Assembly: GCA_002786025.1 (NCBI GenBank)
Contig: NHNW01000036.1
Location: 62,001 to 126,000, forward strand
Direction: 5' to 3'
Origin: Zasmidium citrigriseum
Taxonomy: Eukaryota; Ascomycota; Dothideomycetes; Mycosphaerellales; Mycosphaerellaceae
Length of the DNA: 64,000 nucleotides
In this document: positions 44,448-55,480 of the stretch, one piece after another
Layout: each line of letters opens with the position of its first letter
Position numbering within the stretch: position 1 is the first letter of the stretch
The notes under the pieces: generated by a model
What the model was told of the DNA's origin: nothing
What the model saw: only the letters and a program-made list of their open reading frames with translations
Databases searched by the model: none
Translations under genes and position numbers: made by a program

Positions 44448-45878
44448 TTATTTCAAACTCTCCATCTGTCTCCTAAGCTGGAGCCGTCGCTTGCTGATTT
44501 GGAGCCGTCGCTCGTCAATCTGAAGAGCTTGCTCGTCAAGTTCGATCTCTTCCAGGTCCATATCGAGCTTCCGCTTTTCCCTAGAGACCTCACTGGGATC
44601 ATTGCAGCTGACCCGTGGCCTCATAGACTCCTCCGTCGGGCGCTGCTGTCCCATCTCTTCCGGTGACCTGGAAGTCTCTGGCGGTACTTCTGCTTTGGCG
44701 GCATCTGGTGGTCCTCCTACGACAATCTCTTCCTCGTCGTCTTCGTCCTCATCATCAGGAAGCGCCACGATCCGCTTTCTCTTGCGTCGCTCTGGAGGCG
44801 GAGAGGATCTACGCCCACCGCTTGAGCCTCCACGCCCGCTGGACTTGTCTGGCTCTTGAGAGAGGCTATGCTCCTCGCCCCGTGGAAGCCCGTGTCTTGC
44901 CCAATTCTCAGTCATCGAATAATCGACCTGTCGCACTCCACGAAGACCCCTCGTCGTTCTCGCTAGCGCTGGATCCAGATTTCCGCTGCTTTCGGACGAC
45001 AAGGAAGCCGTGGGAGTGGTTTTGGTGCTCTGGCTTGAAGAAGCTGGTGTGACCAGTCGATCAAAGTCCGCAACATCTGGCAACCGATAAGCATCTGAAC
45101 CCGCTTCTGTGAATGGAATCATAGGGCGACTTACCGATATTGCGAAAATGGAATTCGCAGACGGTGCCGTTATTTGCATTGAGAGGGCGGAAGCTTTCGA
45201 AATTGGTCTTAAGCCGAGATTTGTGATCGAAAGAGCTCTTACTACTGAGAGAATATCAGTAATGTGGACTTGTCACTACGATGGAAATCTTACAGGATTC
45301 TTCTCGGCGGATCCGTGAGACGGTATTTGGTTGGATCCAGCGAAAAGTGACCGCGAAGGACGTAAACGAAACACATCCAAGGTGCGGAACTAACATGTCC
45401 TTCCAGTTGTGGCGCCCAGCCCGTGCGGTGACGAGCCTCGTGTTGGAAGGGGCTGCAGTCGTCAGTATTGACCGTCGTATGGCAATGTCAAGAACTTACT
45501 GATTGGAACGGCGTTAGGCATGTAGTATGTCACTCTTTGGATTTCTGCGTGGTTGCTCTCCCACGTGGTCATCCCTTTGAATTTTCGCGTGCCCAGGGAT
45601 TTGTCGCTCTTGCAGTATACCCACGCCTGGGTAAGACCAAAGTTGCCGAGGTGTTGTTGGTTGCCGTCGTCGTACGCGATCGCCAGGAACAGCGTGTCTG
45701 CGTCCATCCAACGGAACCGATTCTCAATAGTCACGCTGACCGCAAACTGAGAACCTGGTCTTGCGGAAATGCCTCCAAATTTGAACTTCTGTCGGTCTCT
45801 GGTATCCATTTCCATCTCTTGCAGTGGCTTATCCTTTTCGTCCAGGATGCAGACTTCGATGCCGCCCCCGATGGCCAT
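44448..45878 (-). CDS. Array paralogue A: DUF7918-like domain plus charged coiled-coil tail
   Basis: Exons 45878-45500, 45399-45294, 45244-45135 and 45094-44448 give 413 residues. The N-terminal domain (about 1-200) starts GGGIEVCILDEKDKPL and includes LFLAIAYDDGNQQHL, the motif CFVYVLRGHFS and the closing strand VCEFHFRN just before intron 3. The tail is acidic, then basic (RKRKR near GGRRSSPPPERRKRKR), then a Glu/Leu-rich coiled coil (LEEIELDEQALQIDERRLQI). Intron 1 needs an acceptor at GGAAG, about 100 nt from the donor, because the nearer CAG gives the wrong frame. No enzyme motif was seen. Family resemblance to DUF7918 is by motif memory only. Confidence 0.7.
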
Positions 45879-46343
45879 TTTGCAAGATCGACGAATGTGA
45901 CGAGGGCGAGGCTGTCGCTTCGGGCAAAATTGAAGCTGGGCTGTGTGCGGGTGTTTTGATGTGGCGGGAGCTCGGACCACTAGCTTCGAAAAAGCCGCAT
46001 GTGAAAGTTGACGAAGATGGAAGGAGCACGGTTTTCGCCAGCCCGCTTTCCAACACCGAATGCAAACTCATTCCCTGCGTAGAAATATTGTGACGGCGGT
46101 CCGCATCGGCAATCGAGGCTAGAAAGAGTATGTTGTGCACCCCGCCACAAGCACCAATTGAGTCAAGAGACGGCATGACGAGACGAACAAGGGCACATGA
46201 CTGGATTCATACTCTTACTATCTTCTGATCTTGAACCCATGCGAAGATCTCAGGTAGAGCATGTCGTACCTATGAAGGTCATTTGGATCGGACTAACAGA
46301 TCCAGTGCAATCTGAATCCAGTGACCGCTTTCTTCTAACGGCA
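45879..46343. other. Spacer between array paralogues A and B
   Basis: A 465 bp spacer that must carry the promoter of A and the 3' end of B. No remnant of another copy could be recognised. Confidence 0.4.
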
Positions 46344-47501
46344 TCAGTCCTCGAGATCCAACAGCTGTTTCTTGACCTGGAGCGCCTCCTGCTTCAATTC
46401 GATCTCCTGCAACCGCATTTCAAGCTCCTTCCTCTTCTTGATTTTGGCATTGGAATCTTCGGTGTTTCTCGGTCCATCTGCGTTCGCATTGGCGATTCGC
46501 CGTTCTTCTACCCGGCCAACCTGCCCCGTTTGGTCTGCCTTGGGCTCCGGCTTGATTGCAGCTTCCATGAAGCGTGGCAAGACTTCTTCGTCATCTTGAT
46601 CCTCGTCCTCGCAGATGTCTTGCGGCCTGGCATGTTTTACACGTTTCGGCTCTGTCGCTGGAGTTGGTGGCTTTCGCCTCTTCGTTGTGGGTGGTAGTTT
46701 AGAGACCGCTGGCTTGGAAATTGACTTGGCCTTCGGCTGGGCCTTTCGTTTCGGCTTCGAAATTCCTGAAGTAAGAGCACGCCTCATGGACTTGTAGGGG
46801 TTCCACGCCTCGTCAGGGTCTTCGGCTGCAAGAAACATATTAGTTCGTCGATTCCAAAGAATCGAGTTGATTCGGCATCAAAGTCTTACCGACATTCCTG
46901 AAATGGAATTGCCAGATGTCAGTTCCCGGCGGTCCACCGAAGCAACCAAGATCGACCCTTGGCCAGGTCCCCGAGCTGGCAGGTTCGCTCTGCCTTGAGC
47001 GCAAGTGACCCCGCTGAGCATACATCGAAATGCAGCTGGCATATGACTGCAGCTCATTGGTGATGTCTTGAAAGAAGATGTTGATGGGCGGTGGCGTATC
47101 CGCTGATAAAAATTAGTCGCAGTCAGTCGCAATGGTGAGGTTTGCTTACTCAATCCCATATCCTGCGGCATGTAGTATGACTTGCCATTTTGATCGCGAT
47201 CAAAAGCGTGCTCCGTAGCGTAGCTGCTGTCTTTCTTGATGACATATGCATGGGTCAAGTTGGTCGTGTGCAGATGTTGACTGGAGCCGTCATCATAGGC
47301 AATGGCTACGAATAGCGCGTCCGCATCCTTCCAGTCGAAGCCTTCATCGATCTTGACAGTGAAGGCGAGCTGCCTTCGAGGTTCCACGAAGATCGTGCAG
47401 TATCGGTAAAAGCCCTTTCTTCCCTTCGACCGCCCGTGTTCTTTGACTTGAACATGATTGGCATCCTTGAGGAAGACAGTCAAGCCCTCGCCGTGGACCA
47501 T
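46344..47501 (-). CDS. Array paralogue B: DUF7918-like domain plus basic tail
   Basis: Exons 47501-47150, 47102-46890 and 46825-46344 give 348 residues. The N-domain has the same order of motifs as A: GLTVFLKDANHVQV, LFVAIAYDDGSSQHL, then CISMYAQRGHL and IWQFHFRNV at the exon end. The intron found at the RGHL position in A, C, D and E is missing here. The tail is basic and Pro/Lys-rich (KPKRKAQPKAKSISK and TTKRRKPPTP, nuclear-type signals), has an acidic patch DEDQDDEEVLPRF, one psi-K-x-E site (IKPE), and ends in a coiled coil (KELEMRLQEIELKQEALQVK) strikingly like the end of A. Confidence 0.75.
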
Positions 47502-47829
47502 GATGTCGTCTCGCTCTTGTAATTTGGAGGATACATGTTGGTTGATGAGTCCAAGTCAGAGGCGGAGCTTAGAAGTTGACGAGTGAAGCATTTCAATGCC
47601 AAGCCACTAGCGCAATGCATGTGACAGCGGAGGTGAGGGCATCGATGAGTATGCAACACGCAAATCGCCTGCTAGTCACCAAAAGCCTACAATCAGATGT
47701 TGAAGGGGTAGGTGTAAGATATGTCGCTTTCTCAAAAGCTCACTTCTCACTGACGCATAGTTTGACGAAGCAGAAGCCGTTGGCTCACAGAAGTCATCTG
47801 AAGATGTTTCACAATTCCGATACTGTCGA
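47502..47829. other. Spacer between array paralogues B and C
   Basis: A 328 bp spacer with the promoter of B and the 3' end of C; nothing else was recognised. Confidence 0.4.
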
Positions 47830-49328
47830 TCATTCATCAATGTCCATGAGCAAATCTCTTTCCTCCATTTCGACTTCCTCCAATCTCCATTTCACACCTT
47901 CCTGCATCAATTTGATCCTTTTCATTTGGAGAACAGATAGTTTCCGCCTCTTTGCGTTTGACAGGTTCGCCTCGTTTCGCTGTCCTGCTGGAATAGCAGC
48001 AGCTCCATCAGTGGTAGACTTTCCATCAACTTCCATGGCTGCGTTCTCCACTTGCTGAGGCTTGAGATTCGTGAACGACGTTTGGGCTGACAGATCTTGC
48101 TCTTCGTCCTCCATCTCCTCATCGCCCCTCGCCGTGTGCTCTTCAGTAACCTTCCGTTTCCTGGTTCTGGAGAGAGATTCAGGAGATGGGAGACTCCTAT
48201 CCTGGTTTTCACGAACCTGTTCCTCGTCGCTGATGTGGCCGTCATCGTCCTCGGATTCGCCCCTGCCGTCATCATCCCCTTCCAAGTCCTCGTTGACATA
48301 GTCCGTGTCCGCTTCGCGCTGTCGTTGGGTTTCTTCGAGAATGGGCCCCAGTGAGTCTGTAAAATAGTCTCTTCGTGGCAGACTTTCCAAACGGGTGGAA
48401 TGCCTTCGGCTGGCAGCATCATCCACCAATTGTGAGGCTTTCGCCGCGACGGTCGATGCCGGTTGGCTTGTTGTCGTTGGGGCAGAAGGCTTCGTCTTTG
48501 CAGCGGCCTCGAAGGTCCATCGGTCTGCAAGTACGTTAACCCAATCCAGCCAATGGAAATGTAATTTTAACATGTGGGAGGGATCACTGACCGACGTTTG
48601 CAAAATGAGTCTCGAAGACTTTCCCGTCCCCATTCGCCAACTCGTCGAAGCATTCGAGGTTGACCCTTGTAAATCTGTTCTCACAGGTCAGGTTATCTCG
48701 GCTGTATATAGGTTAGTCTGGTGCAATTCGGAAGGTTTCTAGTGCTGTTTCTCACAGGTGCTTTGGAAACGGATCGGCAAGGCGTCTCTTCTGTACTCTT
48801 TGGACGCAATGTCCACGGTGTACGAAGACCGATATGCAACCCCGATGAGAGGCCAATCTATCCTTCCATTCAGTCCTATTTGAAGATGGCCTAGACCCTA
48901 CAGTGGCTGTTTTGGTCAGCGGGAAACTTGCACTTTGATGAATTGTACATACCGGCAGCCACGGGTTCGGGTAGTCGAAAGTACTTGTCCTGTCTTCCGC
49001 GCTGTTTGGGCCACGTATAGCAAATGTCGAAGCTGTGTTCAACTGGGAGTCTGTTGGTCTTTTTCAGAACCGCTACTTGAGTAAGAGCGTTGGTCTCAAG
49101 ATGTTGATCATCAGAATTGTCGTAAGCAATGGCCACACGCAGATGCTCTGCGGCTTTCCAATCGAAGCGTTCTGTGATCGCAAGCTTGACTATGAAGTTT
49201 TCTCCAGGCGCACCGCTGATGATGCGGTATCTTGAGTGCTGGTCGTCATCGATTGATAGCTTCTTCTGGTCGAAGGGCTTCTTATCCTTGTTGAGAAGGC
49301 GAAGCTCAATGCCGTTGCTCTTCAACAT
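47830..49328 (-). CDS. Array paralogue C: DUF7918-like domain plus acidic tail
   Basis: Exons 49328-48953, 48906-48756, 48701-48592 and 48524-47830 give 443 residues. N-domain motifs: GIELRLLNKDKKPFD, LRVAIAYDNSDDQHL, CISVFVHRGHC and ETHFANV before intron 3. All three introns of the full pattern are present, in phases 1, 2 and 1. The tail is strongly acidic (DLEGDDDGRGESEDDDGHIS), has a short basic stretch (RTRKRKVTEEH) and ends with KRRKLSVLQMKRIKLMQEGV and an acidic helix. Compared with A and B the body is longer, but the region ending in a helix of charged residues is shared. The function is unknown; a nuclear location is inferred from the basic clusters. Confidence 0.75.
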
Positions 49329-50026
49329 CGTCCAGTGTCTGTCCTGAGTTAACTTGGGATGGTTTGGAACTGACCACAGTAGTCTTGAGACTTATATGAG
49401 GGCGTTGAGACGTATTGGAAGATTCTTGCTTGCGCCAAGACGCTAGCGCATGTCGCACGTGAAACATGAGTGAATGAGCACGAAGCATGCAGAACTATGC
49501 TCGGAGACGAAATAATGATTGTTCTGCCCTAAATCTGATTCCAGAGATTCTCAGACTCATTCGTAGCGCGCGAGATGAAGACTTTAGAACCGCCGAGTAA
49601 CCTCTCACCCCGTTCTCGCACAATTTTTGCGGAGCACAAAGATTTGATTCAAAGGAGGGCAAAACAACACAAGACTCTCACTCAAAAGAATTTCATTCAA
49701 GCTAGCCACTCAGAGCCTGGTCTGTTAGCCATCTCGCATCATGTTGCGAGAAGCTCTCGCTCCCGTGAATGGGCCATCCGATCTGCTTCAGCCATATTCC
49801 CCCTGACAGTGCTCCCGGGCGACTGAACAGCCGCGATCTTGCCTTGTGATCCGGCGGTCTGCTATCCTTTCGGCAAGCATGAGGGTGATCTCCGCGATCT
49901 CCTACGTAGATGACTGAGTACAGCCGTAGGCTCCGCTATCCAGAGCCTTTTGCAGCATTGCCCCTCGGATCATGATGTGCCGGTTTCACCATGAGATACA
50001 TCACCGCAGAGTTGCAGCCGATGAAT
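49329..50026. other. Spacer between array paralogues C and D
   Basis: The widest spacer in the array (698 bp), and it separates the A-C subgroup from the D-F subgroup. A plus-strand frame at 49575-49826 has no support. A decayed seventh copy was looked for by eye and not found. Confidence 0.4.
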
Positions 50027-51458
50027 TCACTCCTCCGTCTTCAGAAACATGGCTGTCTGCTTCTCTTTCTCCTTCTCAATCGCTCTTATCTTCCGTCTGA
50101 GCTCGATTTGCCGATATTCGTCTCGCATGTCTTCTACATCCTCGCTGTTTCCCCTCATAAACTCGGCTTTCCTCTTGACGCTTCTAGGCAAGAGATTGGT
50201 AGGGTCCCTAGATTCGCGCCTGGAGTTCAGCTCGGCGCTGTCGTCGTCGGTGTCGCCGGTAAGATCGATCGAGTTGGATGACCGATCTTGCTCTCTGCGC
50301 TGCTCTTCTCCGCGTGGTACACCGTACGATGACCGAGTCTGCCTTGAGTGCGGAACTTGTGTTTCAGGAGTACGTTCTGTCTTGATGAGCTGATGCTGTG
50401 GCTCTTCATCATCCTGGTCCTCATCTCCTGCTGAGTTTGGCTGCTTCTTGCGTCCGAGTCTCAGCTTTGGCCTAATAAGCTTGTAATCCCTTCTCGGCTT
50501 ATTATGGAGTCTCGCCGACCGCCGCTTGCTTGGAGGCTCGTCATCGCTGTCGTAGTCGTTATGCTTCTGAAATGAACTGGAGGAATCGTTCGTGGAGGAC
50601 GAGCGGGTCTGGTCATCTTGACTCGGCATTGATGTCGTAGCAGGCGCCACTGTCTTCTTCGGCTTGGCTTGAAGCGCCTTGAGCTTGTCTGCGACTGATG
50701 AATGTCAGCAATCGTACTTTGATCACTGCCCTGGCTGTCCCTTACCCATGTTACGAAACTGGAAGGCGTGGGGACCGTATTCGCGGTTGAACCAATCCCA
50801 ATTGATGACCGATGGGCTGTTCAGGTCGCTAGTATGACAGTCAGCAGTTGTCACATGTACCACGGCATGCTGATCGAGACCTACCTGGACGGCAATCTCG
50901 GCTCCGTGGAATAGCGTTCTTGTATCTCTGGGCAGGAGTTGAGCTCGCCTTGGAGAATGAATACCGATACACAGCCCCAAAGACCCGCCAACTCGTCCGG
51001 CCACGACACATCCGCCATGTCTTCGTCCGTGTCTTCAATACCGTTAGCCGGGTATAATCAAGGAGGCAAAGTGCTTGGAACTCACCTGCTGGAGTTGGCA
51101 TCGCGAAAGGGACTTCTTTCGGTTCGATGCATTCGCCCTCCCAGATACGCAGACTCGAGAATGTGTACTTGAGATGAGTAGAGCTCGCCGGAATGAACCA
51201 GGTTTGGAAGTTCATATCTTGATCGCTGGCGCCCTGAGAAGCCCCGTATCTGATGACGACCACCGCATTGCCCTCACGAAGGTATTCGCGGCGGAACGTT
51301 ACCTCGATTTCGAACGCTTGTCCAGGAGTAACGGCGACCAGCTTGCTGCCAGCATAATGTCCGAGGTCTTTCGTTGTGACGAAGGGGTTTGGGTGTTCCA
51401 CGATGTAGGCATCGCAGCCGGCGACTTTGAGTCTGACTTGGACGTGTCGTATCAGCAT
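50027..51458 (-). CDS. Array paralogue D: DUF7918-like domain plus nuclear-type tail with IDLT motif
   Basis: Exons 51458-51086, 51032-50885, 50828-50746 and 50688-50027 give 421 residues. The N-domain begins MLIRHVQVRLKVAGCDAYIV and has FQTWFIPASS (shared with E and F, not with A-C), then WGCVSVFILQGELN and HAFQFRNM at the exon-3 end. Intron phases are 1, 2 and 1, as in A and C. The tail has basic clusters (SKRRSARLHNKPRRDYK, RPKLRLGRKKQ), a psi-K-x-E site (IKTE), a SUMO-interaction-like SIDLTGDTDDD, and a C-terminal coiled coil (YRQIELRRKIRAIEKEKEKQ). Confidence 0.75.
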
Positions 51459-51736
51459 GTTGATTTTGAAGTGTTCGAATCGAGGTGTGGTTGTTGTTGG
51501 TTTGAAGGAGAGGATATCGTGATGTGTGACCTGAAAACGTGTGAGTAGAAGCTTAGACCATCATCACTGTGGTCAAGTGAGGTAAAGTAGCAGCTACTGA
51601 GAGCTGCAATCTTCATGTGATCCAGCATGTGAAAGGAAAAAAATGAAGTTGAAAACCTACCCTTTCTCCGACACGCAGCCCTCCACTGAGCCAATGCTCC
51701 AGCCGTAGAAGTACCATCTCCCATCTCCGCCCCTTC

Positions 51737-53506
51737 TCATCTCTCCATCTTCACGCCCTTGGCCTTTCGCTTCCGCAAAGCTCGTCGCTTGATCCTCAGC
51801 TCAAGCAGCTCAATCTGGTCATCCATATCCTCTTCGTCCTCAGTATCTTCAAGGCAGATCGCTGGCTTCTTCGAGTCTTCGTTCTCCTCGACAGCGTTTT
51901 CCTGCTTCACGTATGGAGCCACGTTGTCGTCGTCTTCTGTGAGGTCGATGACTGTGGACTTGATTTGATTTGCCTTCGGTTGAGAAGCGGTCTGGGTTCT
52001 TTTTGTCGGCGTTGCCGTTGTCGGCGGTGGAATCGGTTTTACTGGCTCACTCGTGGGAGGCTGGTGGATGGACAATTGTTTCTCTCGCTCTCCGTCTTCA
52101 GTCTTATCATCTGCTGCCAGGGTGTCGAAGTGCTCTGCCGTGACAGTGCTTTCCGCAGCGTGTGCGCTGGGGACTTTCTCGACCTCTGAGACATGCCGAT
52201 ACTCTTCCGAGGCCTTTACAGCACCCATCGGGGCCGGAGGAGCGACGTACTGCGTCGATGCTTGAGGCTGTGGGTCATCCTCCCCCTTCCTCTGCGGAGG
52301 CGGGCTTGTCTCTTTCGCACCTCTATCTGCTCCTTCACGACTCTCATCTTCCGAATCATCCTCCTCGGAATGATCATCGGGAACGATGAAGCCATTGAGG
52401 TACTCAGCGTCGCTGTCAGACAAATTTTCAGCCTCATCTTCGGCTGTCTTGGCTTTCTTGTTCATGCTCTCCTCTGCGTCCTTGTCGCCATCAGTAGCAG
52501 CTTGTCGCTCTTCCATTTGACGGCGCTTCCTTTCTTCGATTATCTCGCGATCTGACGGAGGCTTGGGAAAGTGCTTGAGGTCTGCTTGAAGTTGTCTCCA
52601 TGGGTCCAACCGTTTGGGACCAGCGGCTGGTTTGCGAGTCTTTTTCGGCAAGGATGAGAGATCTTGAGAGTCAGTCCTACATGCTCGGTACAAAAGTTTC
52701 CAGCGTGGGACTTACCCTTAACATTGAGAAACTCCCAATGACAGCATTCTCCATTCTCACCCCGGAGTGGCTTGAACCAGACTGGATCGATGATCTTTAC
52801 GCTGTCAGTGGCATCGTTACTGTAATCATTAGCGAAGTGATCAAAGTTAGGTTGACAGCTCGACTTGCCGGGACGCCTCAGGAGGGTCAGTAGGGTGGCG
52901 TTGATGCCCCTTGCCGGGAGAAACATCTACAAGCCGGCCTCGCTGTATGGTGACGAGGATGCTTCCCTTGTTCGGCACCTCATCGATCTGCCATTCAAGC
53001 CGATCTCGACCGAATGCGAAATCGGCTCCAGCTTCGTCTCCTAGTAGGGAGTCAGTACACGAGCCACGAACGAGCGGGCTTTGGGTATACTTACTCTTGA
53101 CCTGCTCCGGCGCCTCCATCTTGCTGGTCCCCTCGACACTCCCGTCGTCATTGAACTTCGTCACCTCACTAAGTTCATACTCCTTGCCCTTATTCCAACT
53201 CCCGAGGCACTTTCTGGGAACCCACCAGGTCTGGATGTTCTCCGAAGTCTCTTGCTTGCTTGACCTGCCAATACCGATTGTGACTCTGACGCCTCGTGCT
53301 GAGAAAGCCTCAAAGCCCAGGTGAGTGTGGCAGGCGACACGGATCGCGATTCGCTCGCCTGAAGGTATTGCCATGCATCGTGATCGAACGTCGGCTTTCA
53401 GGCCCTGGATGACTTCGACGTCGTCATTGAAGTGTGCTGTGGCTAGGGGCTGTTCCTCTCTGTCGATGAGAATGATCTCGACGACAACGCCTCTTAGCGT
53501 GGGCAT
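51737..53506 (-). CDS. Array paralogue E: DUF7918-like domain plus long acidic tail; GC-AG intron
   Basis: Exons 53506-53095, 53040-52869, 52819-52716 and 52662-51737 give 537 residues. N-domain: RGVVVEIILIDREEQPL, then NIQTWWVPRKC (shared with D and F), GSILVTIQRGRLVD and the closing CHWEFLNVK. Introns 1 and 3 are GT-AG in phase 1; intron 2 is best read as GC-AG (CG|GCAAGT to TTACAG) in phase 2, matching the position in A, C and D. The tail is long and acidic, with VIDLTEDDD followed by YVKQE, and ends in a basic stretch (IKRRALRKRKAKGVKMER) after a short Leu-rich helix. Confidence 0.75.
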
Positions 53507-53828
53507 GGCCGGTTGCGCGCCGCTATTAATTGTTGTGTGGCGACAATGGTATACCTTCGTTTTGCGTGGAGTAGAATGGAGGATGGCGAATCCAAGAGAT
53601 GAGGATAGACAATTGAAAGCTGCTCTCACAGTGAGCGGCGATCGCATGTGCCATAGGAGGCAGCCAAAGCGACTAAGGTGAGAAGTCGCAACTGAAAGGA
53701 GAGACTGAACTGAGATTGACTTACATTTAAAGCAAATGAGCAGCCCATGCATATCCACCTCAACCTCATCCACCTAGCCAAGCCATCCGTGATCCCATCT
53801 CCATCCAATCTCAAAAGATGCATCCAGC
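53507..53828. other. Spacer between array paralogues E and F
   Basis: A 322 bp spacer with the promoter of E and the 3' end of F; nothing else was recognised. Confidence 0.4.
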
Positions 53829-55480
53829 TCACTCCTCCCGCTTCATCTTCATCTTTCCCTTCCCCTTACCATCTCCCTCCATGGCACTCATCTGCTTCTG
53901 AATCTGAGCTTGGATCATCTTCTCATGATGCACGCCCTCCCGCGCCTTGCTCTCCTCCAGCTCAAATCGGAGCTGTTCCATCGTTGGCGCCTTCTCGGCC
54001 TTCTCGCTCGACTCGAGCATCTCTTTCTTGATCTTGACGGTCTCGTCCTCATCGTCCCGTGTAAGATCGATGACCTCGATTGGTTCTTGCTTGACAGGGA
54101 CGGGCTCTGGAGGAGTTGGTAGGGCCTCTTCGTCGTCTTCGTCCTCGTTCATAGAATTGTAGAGTTGGCAGAGGGACTTGAGATCGCCTTTGGAAGCGGC
54201 TGCGTCTTTCGCTTTCTTCGACTTGGTCGCGGCGGTGCCCTGAGCTGGTGCCTTTCTCTTACGCCCTCGTACCTGGCGTCTCCGCGGCGTTGCATGTTCA
54301 ATTTCCACTCCCGGCATTTGGTCGCCGCTCAGCGTCTCGTTTCCTGAGTCGCCTGTCGCAGACGCCGCAGGCTCGAATCGTGGCATGGGCTCAACAGAAA
54401 ACCTCATAGCCCTCCTCATCTCATTCATTTCGTCGTCGCTCAGCTTCTCACCTCCTGAGCCATCTGTCGCAGACGCCGCCGTCTCAGATCGTGGCACAGG
54501 CTCAACAGAACTCCTGATAGCCCTCTCTATGTCGTTCATTTCGCCGCCGCTCAACGTCTCGTCTTCTGAGCCACCTACCGCAGAGTCCGGCGTCTCAGAT
54601 CGTAACATGGGATCTGAAGAACTCCTGATGGCTCTCTCGATGGCATCCTGCTCGCTGAGTGTGCTCCTGGCTTCCTCGATGGGAGACACGGACTCGCCTC
54701 GTGGCGACTCGATTCCTTGCTCTTCGTCCGCGTCGTCTGCATCGTCTGTATCGGCGGCATCTGGCCGAATCATGTTTCTGAGCTCGAAGACGATGGCTTG
54801 ATCTGATTCTTTGAACCAGTCCCGGCTAATGACCTTCGGCATACCTGTCGGCTTCCAGCGATGAGATGGCGGAGGGTCCGTGGGGTGTAACGCCCTGAAG
54901 GCCGTTTCGTCGGTGAGGTGGCCACGGGCAACGAAGATGGCAATGCAACCCTTGTTGGCAATGCCGAACTCCTTCCACATGACGTCCTGGCACCCCACCG
55001 CAGGGTTGTCTATTGCGAATTAGCTGCTGATCATCTGATTTACAGACACCTTGATAAGGGTAGAAACTTACCGTCCGGCACTGGAATCGTGATCCGCGTG
55101 GGCGTGGCTGGAGCATCATCATCTTCAGACTCCCAAGTAGAGATGAATTCGAAGACGTGCCTCCTCTTGAGGTTGCTCGCGTCGATCCACCAGGACTGGA
55201 CGTTACTTAAATCGGAAGGATCTTGCTCTGTGTGGCCCAGCGCCACGGTGACACGAACTCCAGAAGCACCCTGCAGCTCGAAGTCCTGGCAGAACCGAAG
55301 ACAGATCTTGACTGGGTCGCCAGGGTCGCAGCGAATGGCATGGGAAGCGAACTCGCCCACGCCGTTGTGTACTTTGTGGATGTTCTCGTGGTAGCTGAAG
55401 TCATTGCCGTCGAGGTCTTGGGTACTCAGTCGCACTCCGCTGAGCCGGTGGAATGTCATGCCATAGATCGAGTTCGGCAT
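53829..55480 (-). CDS. Array paralogue F: DUF7918-like domain plus repeat-bearing tail; introns lost
   Basis: Exons 55480-55072 and 55009-53829 give 529 residues. N-domain: LSGVRLSTQDLDGNDFSYHE, NVQSWWIDASN (as in D and E), GCIAIFVARGHLTDE and AIVFELRNM. Only intron 1 remains; the two introns present downstream in A, C, D and E are gone, with the coding sequence running straight through. The tail has three 37-residue repeats (see 54312), then basic sequence (RRRQVRGRKRKAP), a VKQEP site, VIDLTRDDEDE, an IKKE site, and a Lys/Glu/Met-rich helical end. It is the last gene of the array; upstream lies a housekeeping gene. Confidence 0.78.
54312..54644 (-). repeat. Three tandem 111 nt coding repeats in paralogue F
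   Basis: Three consecutive units of 37 residues, with the pattern (I/M)xRA(I/M)RxSxxPxxRxE-x-AxxSxAx-GSxxExLSxxEM. Units 1 and 2 share ERAIRSS and SET; unit 3 is more diverged (RRAMRFS, PRFEP). The units stay in frame and carry several Ser residues. Recent in-frame duplication by slippage or unequal exchange is the simplest cause. Confidence 0.8.

Noticed and set aside
44448..55480. Idea that the array is a secondary-metabolite or secreted-effector cluster
   Set aside because: There is no synthase, transporter or oxidase in the array, and none of the six proteins begins with a signal peptide; the tails look nuclear.
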